Shown piece after piece: positions 46,550 to 56,800 of a DNA stretch of 64,000 bases (position 1 is the stretch's first letter; each line of letters begins with the position of its first letter). Below the pieces are notes generated by a model that worked only from the letters and a program-made list of their open reading frames with translations, was not told where the DNA came from and made no database searches. This DNA comes from Nitriliruptoria bacterium (GTDB taxonomy: Bacteria > Actinomycetota > Nitriliruptoria > Euzebyales > Egibacteraceae): positions 17,590 through 81,589 of the forward strand of contig PWER01000116.1 in NCBI GenBank assembly GCA_003553565.1, written 5' to 3'. Made by a program: the position numbers and the translations under genes.

Positions 46550-48559
46550 CTAGTCCTTAGCGCCGTCCCCTTCGCCGGCAACACGCGCAGCATGTCCGCC
46601 TCCGTCGGTTCCTACGCGCACCGCGCCCGGATCGGTTGCACGGTCCGGAGCGCGCCGGCGCAGCCGGGCCACGACCTGCTCGGCGGCGAGCCGGTCCCCA
46701 GCGCCGTTCATGAGCGGCTGCAGGCGCCGCGAGGGCCGTTCGGTCACGCCGGCCAGCAGGGACGCGAGCTGCTCGCCTTCGACGGTCTCATCGGCCACGA
46801 GCGCGTCGGCGAGGCCCTCGAGCACCTCGCGGTTGGCCGCCAGGATCTCCAGGGCCTCGTCGTGGGCCTCGTCCACCAGCGCCTGCACCTCGGCGTCGAT
46901 GCGGCGGGCGAGCTCGTCGGAGCGGGTGGCCTCTCCCCCGCCGTCACGGCCGACGAACGGCTCGTCGCCGCCGCCGCCGAGCCGCACGGGGCCCAGGGCG
47001 CTCATCCCGTAGCGGGTGACCATGTCGTGGGCGGTGGCGGTCACCTTCTCGATGTCGTCGGCGGCGCCGGTGGTGTAGTCGCCGATCGTGAGCTCCTCGG
47101 CCACGCGCCCGCCGAGCATCATCGCCAGGCGATCGATCAGCTGGGCGCGGCTGATGAGGTGGTGGTCCTGGGTGGGCAGGGCCAGCGTCCAGCCCAGGGC
47201 GCGCCCGCGCGGGATGACCGACACCTTGTGGATCGGGTCGGCGTGCGGCAGCGCGTGACCGACGATGGCGTGGCCGCTCTCGTGGTAGGCGATGGTCCGC
47301 TGCTCGTCGTCGGTCATGAGCCGCGTGCGCCGCTCGGGACCGGCGATCACCCGGTCGATGGCGTCCTCGAGGGCCGTAGCGGTGAGCTCGGACTCGCCGC
47401 GCCGGGCGGTGAGCAGCGCGGCCTCGTTGACGAGGTTGGCCAGGTCGGCGCCGGTGAACCCCGGGGTGCGCCGGGCGATCACGTCGAGGTCGGCGCGGTC
47501 GGCCAGCGGCTTGTCGGCGGTGTGCACCTCCAGGATCTTGCGCCGTCCCGATACGTCTGGCTGGTCCACGGTGATCTGGCGGTCGAAGCGACCCGGGCGC
47601 AGCAGCGCCGGGTCCAGGATGTCGGGCCGGTTGGTGGCGGCGATGAGGATGACGCCGGCGTTGGCCTCGAAGCCGTCCATCTCGACCAGCAGCTGGTTGA
47701 GGGTCTGCTCGCGCTCGTCGTGGCCGCCGCCCATGCCGGCGCCGCGGTGACGCCCGACTGCGTCGATCTCGTCGACGAAGATGATCGCCGGCGCCTGCTC
47801 CTTGGCCTGCTTGAACAGGTCGCGCACGCGGCTGGCACCCACGCCGACGAACATCTCCACGAAGTCCGAGCCCGAGATCGAGAAGAACGGCGCGCCGCCC
47901 TCCCCGGCCACCGCGCGGGCCAGCAGCGTCTTGCCGGTGCCGGGCGGCCCGAACAGCAGGACCCCCTTGGGGATCGTCGCGCCGATGGCGGTGAAGCCCG
48001 AGGGGTCGGCGAGGAAGTCGCGCACCTCGCGCAGCTCCTCGACGGCCTCGTCGGCGCCGGCGACGTCGGTGAACGTCACCGTCGGGGTGTCCTTGGCCAC
48101 CGTCTTGGCGCGGGAGCGCCCGAACGACGCGGCCCGACCACCGCCTTGCATCGTCAGCATCAGGAACACGAACAGCCCGAGGATGAGCAGGAACGGCAGG
48201 GCGTTGAGCAGCACCAGCCCGGGCGAGGCGCCGGCCTGGGGCTCGGTGTCCTGCACCTCCAGCGAGCCGCGGGCGCGCGCCTCCCGCAGCGCCTCGCCGA
48301 GCTCCTCGCTGATCAGCTCGGGGTTGTAGCCGACCTCGTAGGCGGTGCCGTCGACGAGCTCGCCCTCGAGCACCTGGTCACCGGCCCGGTCGGTCACCGT
48401 GGCGACCTCGTCGTCGGCCAGCAGCGCCAGGTAGGCGGAGGTCTCGAGCTCCTCGGGGTCCTCCTGGAGGGCACGGGCACCGATCACGCCGACCGCGATC
48501 GCAACCACCGCGGCGATCGCCCAGATCCAGGGGCGACCGCGCAGCCAGCTCAGGCTCAT
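46550..48559 (-). CDS. ftsH: ATP-dependent zinc metalloprotease FtsH
   Basis: This 669-residue membrane protease degrades membrane and regulatory proteins. Two transmembrane segments (11-29 and about 116-136) flank an extracytoplasmic domain. The AAA domain has Walker A GPPGTGKT at 204-211 and the [21 protein letters not shown] at 310-327, and the zinc site HESGH is at 426-430. The C-terminal tail is Arg/Gly/Asp-rich. ATG 48559 has a GAGG stretch. It lies 68 bases before folE, and hpt is the next gene upstream on the same strand, a common hpt-ftsH-folE arrangement. Confidence 0.97.
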   Translation of the reverse strand: MSLSWLRGRPWIWAIAAVVAIAVGVIGARALQEDPEELETSAYLALLADDEVATVTDRAGDQVLEGELVDGTAYEVGYNPELISEELGEALREARARGSLEVQDTEPQAGASPGLVLLNALPFLLILGLFVFLMLTMQGGGRAASFGRSRAKTVAKDTPTVTFTDVAGADEAVEELREVRDFLADPSGFTAIGATIPKGVLLFGPPGTGKTLLARAVAGEGGAPFFSISGSDFVEMFVGVGASRVRDLFKQAKEQAPAIIFVDEIDAVGRHRGAGMGGGHDEREQTLNQLLVEMDGFEANAGVILIAATNRPDILDPALLRPGRFDRQITVDQPDVSGRRKILEVHTADKPLADRADLDVIARRTPGFTGADLANLVNEAALLTARRGESELTATALEDAIDRVIAGPERRTRLMTDDEQRTIAYHESGHAIVGHALPHADPIHKVSVIPRGRALGWTLALPTQDHHLISRAQLIDRLAMMLGGRVAEELTIGDYTTGAADDIEKVTATAHDMVTRYGMSALGPVRLGGGGDEPFVGRDGGGEATRSDELARRIDAEVQALVDEAHDEALEILAANREVLEGLADALVADETVEGEQLASLLAGVTERPSRRLQPLMNGAGDRLAAEQVVARLRRRAPDRATDPGAVRVGTDGGGHAARVAGEGDGAKD

Positions 48560-48682
48560 GGCAAGCCTCGCACGCTCGAAGGGGGAGACGCGGGCGACAG
48601 CCGCGCTGGGCCAAGCCTACCAGCGTCGCTGCCAGGCCCTCGCTGCGGGATCCGACCTCCCGCGGGGCGCCTGGTGCGCACC

Positions 48683-49234
48683 TCAGGCGCGGGCGATCAC
48701 CGAGTCCTTCAGCGTGCCCACATACGGCAGGTTGCGGTAGCGCTCGGCGAAGTCGAGGCCGTAGCCCACCACGAACACGTTGGGCACGGCGAAGCCGTGG
48801 TAGCGCACCGGCACGTCCACGCGCGCCTGGTCGGGCTTGGACAGCAGCGCGAGCACCTCCAGCGACGCGGGACCGCGGGCGCGCAGGTTGCGCAGCAGGT
48901 AGTTCAGCGTCAGCCCGCTGTCGACGATGTCCTCGACGACCACCACGTCGCGACCGGCGATGTCGGCCTCGAGGTCCTTGAGGATGCGCACGACCCCCGA
49001 GGTCTGGGTGGCCGACCCGTAGCTGGACACCGCCATGAAGTCGAACTCGGCGTGCCCCTGGATCGCCCGCGCGAGGTCCGCCATGAGGGGGAAGGCACCC
49101 TTGAGCACGCCGACGAGGATCGGGGTGCGGCCCGCGTAGTCGCGGTCGATGGCCTGGCCCAGCTCCTGGATCGTCGCCTGGATCTGCTCGGCGTCGATCA
49201 GCACCTCGTCGATGTCCTCGTCGAGCTCGCTCAC
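48683..49234 (-). CDS. hpt: Hypoxanthine phosphoribosyltransferase
   Basis: This 183-residue purine salvage enzyme has the PRPP-binding loop [18 protein letters not shown] near residues 96-113 and the type I phosphoribosyltransferase layout with [17 protein letters not shown] before it. The GTG start (49232-49234) overlaps the tilS stop as GTGA. The tilS-hpt-ftsH order is widely conserved in bacteria. Confidence 0.95.
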   Translation of the reverse strand: MSELDEDIDEVLIDAEQIQATIQELGQAIDRDYAGRTPILVGVLKGAFPLMADLARAIQGHAEFDFMAVSSYGSATQTSGVVRILKDLEADIAGRDVVVVEDIVDSGLTLNYLLRNLRARGPASLEVLALLSKPDQARVDVPVRYHGFAVPNVFVVGYGLDFAERYRNLPYVGTLKDSVIARA

Positions 49235-50811
49235 GGCGTCAGGCCTTTCTCGTCGCTGCTGGGGGTGGTGGCGGCCGAGGCGATGGGCCGCAGATGCACC
49301 TGTCGGCGCGCGACCGCCGGCTGGTCGGCTGCCGCGACGCCTGCCACGCCGGCCACGCGCCCGTCAGCCTCGCACACCAGCGCCAGCTGGTCACGCGCCG
49401 CGCCGGGCACCCCGGCTCGGTCCAGCACGGTGGCCACCGTGCGCTCGCGACCGGACTCGACCATCCGGTCGCCGGGGCGGGGCGGGCGCACCGCGCCACC
49501 GGCCTGCGAGGCCAGCATCAGCACCGCCCCCGCGACCGTCTCGCGCTCGTGGTGGGCCGGTCGGCGCAGCGGCGGGCTCACGGGCGAGTCGGCCGCGTCC
49601 CGCGCACCGCCGACCGCACCCCGAGCGCCACCGCCCGCGCCCGGCCTGCGGTCGCCCGCCCCGAGGGCCTCCACGACGAGCTCGACCCCGCCGGCGGACC
49701 ACGAGAGCGCGCCGGTAGCGGGCAGCTCGGCGGTGCCCGGCGGCTCGAGCGCCGCAGGACGCGCGCACAGCCAACCGCCGCTGCGGCGCACCCTCACGCC
49801 GCCGGGAGCGGTGCGCGCGCCGCCCGGCGCGAGGGTGCGGGCCTCCTCGACCGCGCGGGCCTCGGGGCGGGCGCCGGCGTCGGCGAGCAGCGCGCGCACC
49901 ACCCGGCGGGCGACCGCCGTGGGCTCGGCAGCCACCTCCGGCAGCCACAGGCAGCGCACCGCACCCCAGTCGCAGCGGCTGCGCGCGGCGGCGCTGGCAG
50001 CCAGGTCCTCGAGCGCGTCGCGGTCCTCGCGGGCCAGATCGGCGCTGCGCAGCAGCGCGCCGACGGCATCACCCGGCCCGGGCGCCAGGCGCTCCAGCGC
50101 CGGCAGCGCCTCGAAGCGCGCACGGGTGCGCCGCCGCGACGCGTCGCGGTTGGAGGGGTCATCAGCCACCGGCGGGCCGTCGGCGGCGACCCTGCGGACA
50201 TCAGCGCGGCGCGCGGCCAGCAGCGGGCGGCGCCAGCGCACCGGGCCCTCGACGCGCTCGGCGGCGGTGGCGGCCAGGCCGTCCAGCCCCGCGCCGCGGG
50301 CCAGGTTCAGCAGCACGGTCTCCGCGCGGTCCTCGGCGGTGTGGCCCAGCAGGACCACCGCGGCGCCCGCGTCCACCGCGAGCCGGTGCAGCGCGGCCAG
50401 CCGGGCGGCGCGCGCCGCAGCGGCCAGCCCCTCACCCCGCTCGCGCACCCGGACGGGAGCGACCACGAGCCTGGCACCTGCGGCCTCGGCCTGGGCGGTG
50501 GCGCGCTGCTGGTCCTCGGCGTCGTCGCGCAGGCCGTGACGCACGTGGGCGGCGAGCAGGTCGAGGTCGGGTCGCACCTTGGCGCACAGCCGGAGCAGCG
50601 CCGCCGAGTCCGGCCCGCCCGAGCAGCCGATCACCACCGGCGAGCCCTCTGGCTGGTCGGCCAGCGCGTCGGCGACCAGTGCACGCAGCGCGGCCGCGTC
50701 GGCACCACCGGGGAGTGGACCGGGCAGGCCGCGGGCCGGCTGCGACGCCCCGGTCGATGCGGGATCAGGCGGCGACGCGGCCCACCCAGGCATCGGGATC
50801 CTCGAGCTCAT
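49231..50811 (-). CDS. tilS: tRNA(Ile)-lysidine synthetase
   Basis: This enzyme modifies the wobble cytidine of the CAU-anticodon isoleucine tRNA to lysidine. The PP-loop ATP site is [16 protein letters not shown] near residues 60-75, followed by [18 protein letters not shown] and [21 protein letters not shown]. The C-terminal region is long and low in complexity (Gly/Ala/Arg-rich, about 385-430) before the last domain. ATG 50811 overlaps the upstream gene by 47 bases. I saw no good start nearer the overlap, so the first ~15 residues are uncertain. The length (526) is at the long end for the family. Confidence 0.9.
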   Translation of the reverse strand: MSSRIPMPGWAASPPDPASTGASQPARGLPGPLPGGADAAALRALVADALADQPEGSPVVIGCSGGPDSAALLRLCAKVRPDLDLLAAHVRHGLRDDAEDQQRATAQAEAAGARLVVAPVRVRERGEGLAAAARAARLAALHRLAVDAGAAVVLLGHTAEDRAETVLLNLARGAGLDGLAATAAERVEGPVRWRRPLLAARRADVRRVAADGPPVADDPSNRDASRRRTRARFEALPALERLAPGPGDAVGALLRSADLAREDRDALEDLAASAAARSRCDWGAVRCLWLPEVAAEPTAVARRVVRALLADAGARPEARAVEEARTLAPGGARTAPGGVRVRRSGGWLCARPAALEPPGTAELPATGALSWSAGGVELVVEALGAGDRRPGAGGGARGAVGGARDAADSPVSPPLRRPAHHERETVAGAVLMLASQAGGAVRPPRPGDRMVESGRERTVATVLDRAGVPGAARDQLALVCEADGRVAGVAGVAAADQPAVARRQVHLRPIASAATTPSSDEKGLTP

Positions 50812-51847
50812 CGGCGGTTGGCAGCTGCTGGGGGCCGTCCCACACGCGGTTGAGGGCCGCGAGGCCGTGCCGCTCGGCGACGGCGAGGACGAACTGCTCG
50901 CCCACCCGGTACTGCTTGGCCTTCAGCGACAGGCCGAGCGCGTCGCGCACCACGCGGTCGAGCGCCTGCTCGCGGCGGCGCTGGAGGAGCTGGCGCACCG
51001 CGGCCGGGTCGGCCACGCGCGGGTCACGCGCCGCGGTCCAGTCCATGGCGGCGTTGCCGTGCCCCTCGAGCAGCGACATGAGCGACTGCGCGCGCTGCAG
51101 CAGCGCTGCCTGCTGGGGGGTCAGCAGCGCCTCCAGCCAGGACGAGGGGTCACGCAGCCGCCGCGGGTCGGCCAGCAGCTCGGGGAGGCGCCGCGCGAGC
51201 TCGCGCACGCGCTCGCGGTCGACCTGCACGTCTTCGAGGTAGCCCTCGACGATCCCGGTGAGCTCGCCGCGCAGCCAGCCCACACCCTCGAACTGCAGGT
51301 GGTGGGCGAGCTCGTGGGCGATCACCCCGCGCTGGACGGCCTCGGCGTCCAAGCCCTGCTCGGCGGCGTGCTGCTCGGCGCCCAGCAGGTTCGGCCCCAC
51401 CAGCAGCAGGCGCCCGGGGGCCTGGCCGGGGCGCAGCGCCTCGTACTGGCCGAGCACGCGGCTCGCCAGGTAGCCCAGCACCACGCCGAGCTGCACCGCG
51501 TAGACGCGCTGGGCGACCTCGCGCGCCACCGGGGTGCGCTCGAGCAACTGCTCGGCGACCGGGGCGGTCAGCCACGCCAGGACCGCCAGGTTGGTGCGCA
51601 CCCAGCCCGAGCGGCCCACGACCCGCACCGCCGGGCGGCCGAGGTCGTGACCGAGGTCGGTGGCCGCGCGCACCTCCGGCTCGACCTCGGCGACGATCGT
51701 GTGGAGCTGCGCCCGCAGGCGCGCCGCATCGGCGCGGGAGGGCCGCGGCTTGGCGCCGGTCGCCAGGGTGGTGGCCACCCAGCGGGCGAGGTCCCAGTCG
51801 GCCAGCGCCGGAGCCGGCGCGGCGGTGCTGGTGGGCGGGTCAGTCAC
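50765..51847 (-). CDS. DUF2342-type zinc-dependent metalloprotease
   Basis: This 360-residue protein belongs to the actinobacterial zinc metalloprotease family once described as F420 biosynthesis-associated. It has HELAHHLQFEGVGWLRGEL with the HExxH zinc motif at 178-182. A downstream SLMSLLEGHGNAAMDW probably supplies a further ligand, and a conserved Arg-rich helix (RQLLQRRREQALDR) follows. No signal peptide is seen, so it is likely cytoplasmic. Function is unproven. The GTG start is at 51845-51847. It lies directly upstream of tilS and overlaps it, as in many actinobacteria. Confidence 0.88.
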   Translation of the reverse strand: MTDPPTSTAAPAPALADWDLARWVATTLATGAKPRPSRADAARLRAQLHTIVAEVEPEVRAATDLGHDLGRPAVRVVGRSGWVRTNLAVLAWLTAPVAEQLLERTPVAREVAQRVYAVQLGVVLGYLASRVLGQYEALRPGQAPGRLLLVGPNLLGAEQHAAEQGLDAEAVQRGVIAHELAHHLQFEGVGWLRGELTGIVEGYLEDVQVDRERVRELARRLPELLADPRRLRDPSSWLEALLTPQQAALLQRAQSLMSLLEGHGNAAMDWTAARDPRVADPAAVRQLLQRRREQALDRVVRDALGLSLKAKQYRVGEQFVLAVAERHGLAALNRVWDGPQQLPTADELEDPDAWVGRVAA

Positions 51848-51881
51848 TCGGTCCCCGAGACGGACGGCGGCGCGCGACCGG

Positions 51882-52220
51882 CTAGCGCCGGCCCGCTTCT
51901 TCCCTCTCCTGCGAGAACTTGGGCATCCACCGCAGGTACAGCACCAGGATCACCGTGGCCAGCAGGAGCGCTGCCCCGGTCAGCGGGAGCACCAGCGCGT
52001 CGGTGAACGGCGGCTCCTCGGGCGGCTCGGGGCGGAACTGCTCGGCCACCTCGCTGCCGGTGCCGACCTCCTCGAGACTGGGCAGGGCCTCGTCGACCCC
52101 TTCCTCCTCGGGGGCCTCGACCTCGGCCTCGGCCAGTGCGGGAGCGGTGGCGGCGGGCACGGCGAGGACCGCGGCGAGGGCGACGAGCAGGGCGACACCG
52201 AGCAGGCGGGGGCGCATCAT
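51882..52220 (-). CDS. Secreted or type I membrane protein with Glu/Pro-rich region
   Basis: This 112-residue protein has a cleavable-looking signal peptide (residues 1-28, ending ATAPALA) and then an acidic Glu/Pro/Val stretch (30-72, with EAPEEEGVDEAL and PEPPEEPP). One transmembrane segment (about 76-96) and a short cytoplasmic basic tail follow. I do not recognise the family. ATG 52220 has a CGGAGGAGC site (an adjacent ATG at 52217 is also possible). It lies between uspA and the metalloprotease gene on the same strand. It may be an envelope-anchoring or regulatory protein. Confidence 0.7.
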   Translation of the reverse strand: MMRPRLLGVALLVALAAVLAVPAATAPALAEAEVEAPEEEGVDEALPSLEEVGTGSEVAEQFRPEPPEEPPFTDALVLPLTGAALLLATVILVLYLRWMPKFSQEREEAGRR

Positions 52221-52340
52221 GCTCCTCCGGCGGTGCGGGCGGGCCGGTCGGCGGGATCCGGGCGGCCAGAGTCTAGCGCGCGGCCGCAGCCGGCCGGTCG
52301 CCGGGATGGGCAGGAGGTCGCCGCGAGGGCCGGCATCGGG

Positions 52341-52790
52341 TCAGCTGGTCGTCGGTCGGACCACCACGACCGGGCACCGTGCCCAGCGCGTGAGCTGCTC
52401 GCTGACCGAGCCCAGCCGCAGGCCCTTGAAGCCGCCGCGGCCGCGGTGGGCGACCACGACCAGGTCGGCATCCGAGGTCCGCTCCATCAGCGCCACGGCC
52501 GGGCGGGAGTGCTTCATCGGGTTGATCTCGAGCTTGACGCCCTCCGCCCTGTCCCCGAGCTTTTCGACGGCGCCCTCGATGAGCTTGCGGGTCGCCTCGG
52601 CCCGCTTGCGCTCCTGCTCGGTGTCGGCCTGGCTCGGCAGAGCGGGGAACGCCGCCGCGCTCGCCGGGGAGTAGACGCTGACCACCTCGAGCGCGGCATC
52701 GCGCAGGCGCGCCTCGTCAACCGCGAAGCGCAGCGCCGCGTGCGAGTCGTCCGAGTCGTCGATCCCACAGACGATCCGGTTGACGACCAT
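52341..52790 (-). CDS. Universal stress protein (UspA family)
   Basis: This 149-residue USP-domain protein opens with NRIVCGIDDSDDSHAALRFA and ends with the ATP-binding-like loop HRGRGGFKGLRLGSVSEQL, then CPVVVVRP. The usual Gly-X2-Gly pattern has Ala at the first Gly (AHRG), so nucleotide binding is plausible but not certain. ATG 52790 follows a GGAGGAG site. Such proteins respond to stress and often bind ATP. It sits between the nifJ pair and the small membrane protein gene. Confidence 0.9.
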   Translation of the reverse strand: MVVNRIVCGIDDSDDSHAALRFAVDEARLRDAALEVVSVYSPASAAAFPALPSQADTEQERKRAEATRKLIEGAVEKLGDRAEGVKLEINPMKHSRPAVALMERTSDADLVVVAHRGRGGFKGLRLGSVSEQLTRWARCPVVVVRPTTS

Positions 52791-52880
52791 GGCTCCTCCC
52801 TCGTCCGATGTGCTGGTGGCGGGAGCCTAGCGCCCCGCACCGCCGCGCACGTCGACCCGGGGCCTTCCCGGCTCGGCGCG

Positions 52881-53888
52881 TCAGGCCGGGAAGGGGCTGG
52901 ACCAGCTGGACAGCGTCTGGAGGTAGTTGGCGCGGGCGAAGGCCTCGGGATCGGGTGCGTGGCGCTGGCTCACGCTGCCCTTGAGCTGCTCGACGGAGTC
53001 GTACTCCTGCTCGACCATCCACTCGTGCAGCCCCTCGGTGAGGTGGCGCACGTGGCTCGGGCCCTTGCGCAGCAGCGCCGAGGTGGTCATCGTCACATCA
53101 GCGCCGGCGAGCAGGCCCTTGGCGACGTCGGCGACCTCGTGGACGCCGCTGGTGAGCGCCAGGGAGGCGTCCACGCGGCCGTAGCAGATCCCGATCCACC
53201 GCAGCGGCAGGCGCAGCTCCTCGGAGGCCGACAGCACGAGGTTGGGGGTGATCTCGCGCGTGTCGGGGTCGATGTCGGGCTGGTAGAAGCGGTTGAACAG
53301 CACCAGCCCGTCGGCGCCGGCGCGCACCAGCTGCTGGGCCATGACCGGCACCGAGGTCAGCTGCGGGCCGATCTTGACCGCCAGCGGCAGGTCCACCGCG
53401 GCACGCACCGACTCGACGAGGTCCACGTAGCGTCCCTCGACCTCGGCAGGGGTGAGCGAGAAGTCGGCGGCGATCAGGTAGATGTTGAGCTCGAGCGCGT
53501 CGGCGCCGGCGTCCTCGATCTCGCGCGCATAGCGCACCCAGCCGCCGGTGCTCGTGCCGTTGAGGCTGGCGATGACCGGGGCTCGCAGCTGGCGCTTGGC
53601 CTCGGCGATCGTCTCGAGGTACTGGTCGGGTCCGGTGTTGTAGTCCTGCAGGTCCGGGAAGAAGCTGGTGGCCTCGGCGAAGGCCTCGGCGTTGTGGTCG
53701 AGCATGGCGTCGAGGTCAGCGGCCTCGTGGACCAGCTGCTCCTCGAACAGCGAGGGCAGCACCACAGCGCCGACGCCGGCCTCCTCGAGCCGACCCAGCG
53801 AGGTCGGGTCGGAGGTCATGGGGCTGGCCGAGGCCACCACCGGCGTGCGCAGCTCGAACCCGAGATAGCGGGTGGTCAGATCGGGCAT
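52881..53888 (-). CDS. Dihydroorotate dehydrogenase-like FMN protein
   Basis: This 335-residue TIM-barrel flavoprotein resembles class 1 dihydroorotate dehydrogenase: TRYLGFELRTPVVASASPMT, VIASLNGTSTGGWVRYA, GADALELNIY, LAVKIGPQLTSVPVMAQQL and GADGLVLFNRFYQPD. It is probably not the pyrimidine-pathway enzyme, because this subfamily travels with pyruvate:ferredoxin oxidoreductase. ATG 53886-53888 overlaps the nifJ stop by one base (TGATG); the longer frame upstream covers nifJ and is rejected. It may shuttle electrons between reduced ferredoxin and another acceptor (inference). Confidence 0.85.
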   Translation of the reverse strand: MPDLTTRYLGFELRTPVVASASPMTSDPTSLGRLEEAGVGAVVLPSLFEEQLVHEAADLDAMLDHNAEAFAEATSFFPDLQDYNTGPDQYLETIAEAKRQLRAPVIASLNGTSTGGWVRYAREIEDAGADALELNIYLIAADFSLTPAEVEGRYVDLVESVRAAVDLPLAVKIGPQLTSVPVMAQQLVRAGADGLVLFNRFYQPDIDPDTREITPNLVLSASEELRLPLRWIGICYGRVDASLALTSGVHEVADVAKGLLAGADVTMTTSALLRKGPSHVRHLTEGLHEWMVEQEYDSVEQLKGSVSQRHAPDPEAFARANYLQTLSSWSSPFPA

Positions 53889-56800
53889 CAGCTGTCCTCC
53901 TGCGCGCTGCTGGTGTCCTGGCCGTTGCCGTCGGGGCCGTGCCCGTTGCCGGTGGCCTCGTCGGGGACCCGCCGCTTGATCTCGGCGAGCTGGCTGTACC
54001 ACTTCCAGCGCTCGTCGATGTCGGCCTGCATGAGGTTGAGCAGGCGGTCCGACTCCTGGGGCGCGGTGCGCTGCAGCATCGCGAACCGGGCCTCCTTGAG
54101 CGCGAACTCGCGGACGGGCTTCTTGGGCTCCTTGCTGTCGAGGCGCAGGGGCGTCTGCCCCTCCTCGGTGGTGGGCTGGTAGCGGAACAGCGGCCAGTAG
54201 CCGGTCTGCACCGCGTCCTTCTGGTGGGTCATCGAGGTGGTCATGTCGATGCCGTGGGCGATGCACGTGGAGTACGCCACGATCAGCGAGGGACCGTCGT
54301 AGGCGGCGGCCTCCTGGAACGCGCGCACCGTCTGCATGTCGTTGGCGCCGAGCGCGACCTGGGCGACGTACACGTCGCCGTAGGCCATCGCCAGCATCCC
54401 GAGGTCCTTCTTGGCCGAGCGCTTGCCGCCGGTGGCGAACTTGGCGGTGGCCGCCCGTGGCGTGGCCTTGGAGGCCTGCCCGCCGGTGTTGGAGTAGACC
54501 TCGGTGTCCATCCCCAGCACGTTGACGTTGCGGCCGCTGGCCAGGATGTGGTCCAGGCCGTGGTAGTCGATGTCGTAGGCCCAGCCGTCTCCGCCGATGA
54601 TCCACACGCTGTGGTCCACCAGGGAGTCGGCGATCGCGGCCAGGGAGCGAGCCCGGGGGCTGTCGATGGCAGCCAGGCGCTCCTTCAGCGCCGCGACCCG
54701 CTCGCGCTGGGCGGCGATGGCGGCGTCGTCGGACTGGTCGGCCTCCAGCAGCCCGGTGGCGAGCTCCCCGCCGATCTGGTCGGCGAGCTCTGCGACGAGC
54801 GCGCGGGCGGTGGTCTGCTGGTTGGCGGTGGCCAGCTCGATGCCGAAGCCGAACTCGGCGTTGTCCTCGAACAGGGAGTTGGACCACGCCGGACCGCGGC
54901 CCTCGCTGTTCTTCGCCCAGGGGGTGACCGGCAGGTTGCCGCCGTAGATCGACGAGCAGCCGGTGGCGTTGGCGACGATGATGCGGTCACCGAACAGCCG
55001 GGTGAGCAGCCCCAGGTAGGGCGTCTCGCCGCAGCCCGAGCACGCCGAGGAGAACTCGAACAGCGGGTCGAGCAGCTGCGAGCCCTTCACGGTGTCGGTC
55101 TTGAGCTGCGAGCGGTCGAACTCGGGGATCGACTCGAAGAACTCCCAGTGCGGGCGCTCGGCGTCGCGGTGCTCCTCGGCCGGGCGCATGTTGATCGCCT
55201 TGTGCCCGGCGGCCTCCTTGCTGGTGGCCGGGCAGATGTCGACGCAGATCCCGCAGCCGGTGCAGTCATCGGGGGCCACCTGGACCGTGAGCTTGTTGCC
55301 GCGCAGGTCCTTGGCCTTGTAGTCCTTGGACTTGAAGCCCTCGGGCGCGAGCTCCAGGGTCTCGGGGTCGAACACCTTCATCCGGATCGTGGCGTGCGGG
55401 CACACGATCGCGCACTTGCCGCAGTCGATGCAGACCTCGGGGTCCCAGATCGGCAGCTCCTGGGCGAGCTGGCGCTTCTCGTAGGTCGAGGTCCCGGTCG
55501 GGAACGTGCCATCGACCGGCAGCGCGCTGACCGGCAGGGTGTCGCCCTTGCCCTCGATGATGCGGGCGGTGACGCGCTGCACGAAGTCGGGGGCGTGCTC
55601 GGGCACCGGCGGGCGCATGACGTGGTCGCTGTCGACCCGGTCGGGGATGGCGACCTCCTGCAGGCCCTCCAGTGCGCCGTCCACCGCGGCGAAGTTGCGC
55701 TCGACGATGGTGCGGCCGCGCTTGCCGTAGGTCTTGTCGATCGCGTCCTTGATGTGGCCGATCGCCTCGTCGATCGGCAGCAGATCAGCCACCGCGAAGA
55801 AGCACGGCTGCATCACCGAGTTGATGCGGGCGCCGAGCTTGGCCTCCTGGGCCACCGTGTAGGCGTCGACCACGAACAGGCGGAGCTCCTTGTCGATGAG
55901 CTCCTGCTGCACCTCGCGGGGCAGGTGATCCCAGACCTCGTCGGCGCCGTAGGGGCTGTTGAGCAGCACGGTGGCGCCCCGACGGGCCTTGGCGAGCACG
56001 TCCATGCGCTCGAGGAAGTTGAACTGGTGGACCGCCACCAGGTCGGCCTCCTCGATCAGGTAGGGCGCCCAGATCGGCTCATCGTCGATGCGCACGTTGC
56101 TGACGGTGACGGCCCCGGCCTTGCGCGAGTCGAACTCGAAGAAGCCCTGGGCGGGCATCCCGGTGCGCTTGGCGAGGATGTCCACGGTGTTCCTGTTGGC
56201 CCCGACGGTCCCATCGGAGCCCAGCCCGTAGAACAAGGCCCGCAGCTTGGCGGGGTCACGGGGGCCCTCCTCGGGGATGGGCAGGGAGCGCTGGGTGACG
56301 TCGTCGACGATGCCGACGGTGAAGCCGTGGCTCGGAGCGGGCCGGTCGAGCTCGTTGAACACCGCCACGGCCATCCGCGGGGTGAACTCCTTGCTGGAGA
56401 GCCCGTAGCGGCCGCCCACCACGCGGGGGGCGGTGGGGCCCAGGCGGCGCGACACCGCGGCTGCGACGTCGAGGTACAGCGGCTCGCCGGGCGCGCCGGG
56501 CTCCTTGGTGCGGTCGAGCACCGCGATCTCGCGCACCGTGTCGGGCAGCGCGGCGATGAGCGCGTCCTCGGGGAAGGGCCGGTAGAGGCGCACCGTGAGC
56601 ACGCCGACCTTCTCGCCCTGCTCGTTGAGCGCGTCGGCGGCCGCGCGCATCGTCTGGGCAGCCGAACCCATGACGACCACCACGCGCTCGGCCTCGGGGT
56701 GGCCGTGGTACTGGATCAGGTCGTAGCTGCGCCCGGTGCGCTCCTCGAGCTGGGCGAACAGCGAGGAGACCTCGTCGGGAACGGCGTCGTAGAAGGGGTT

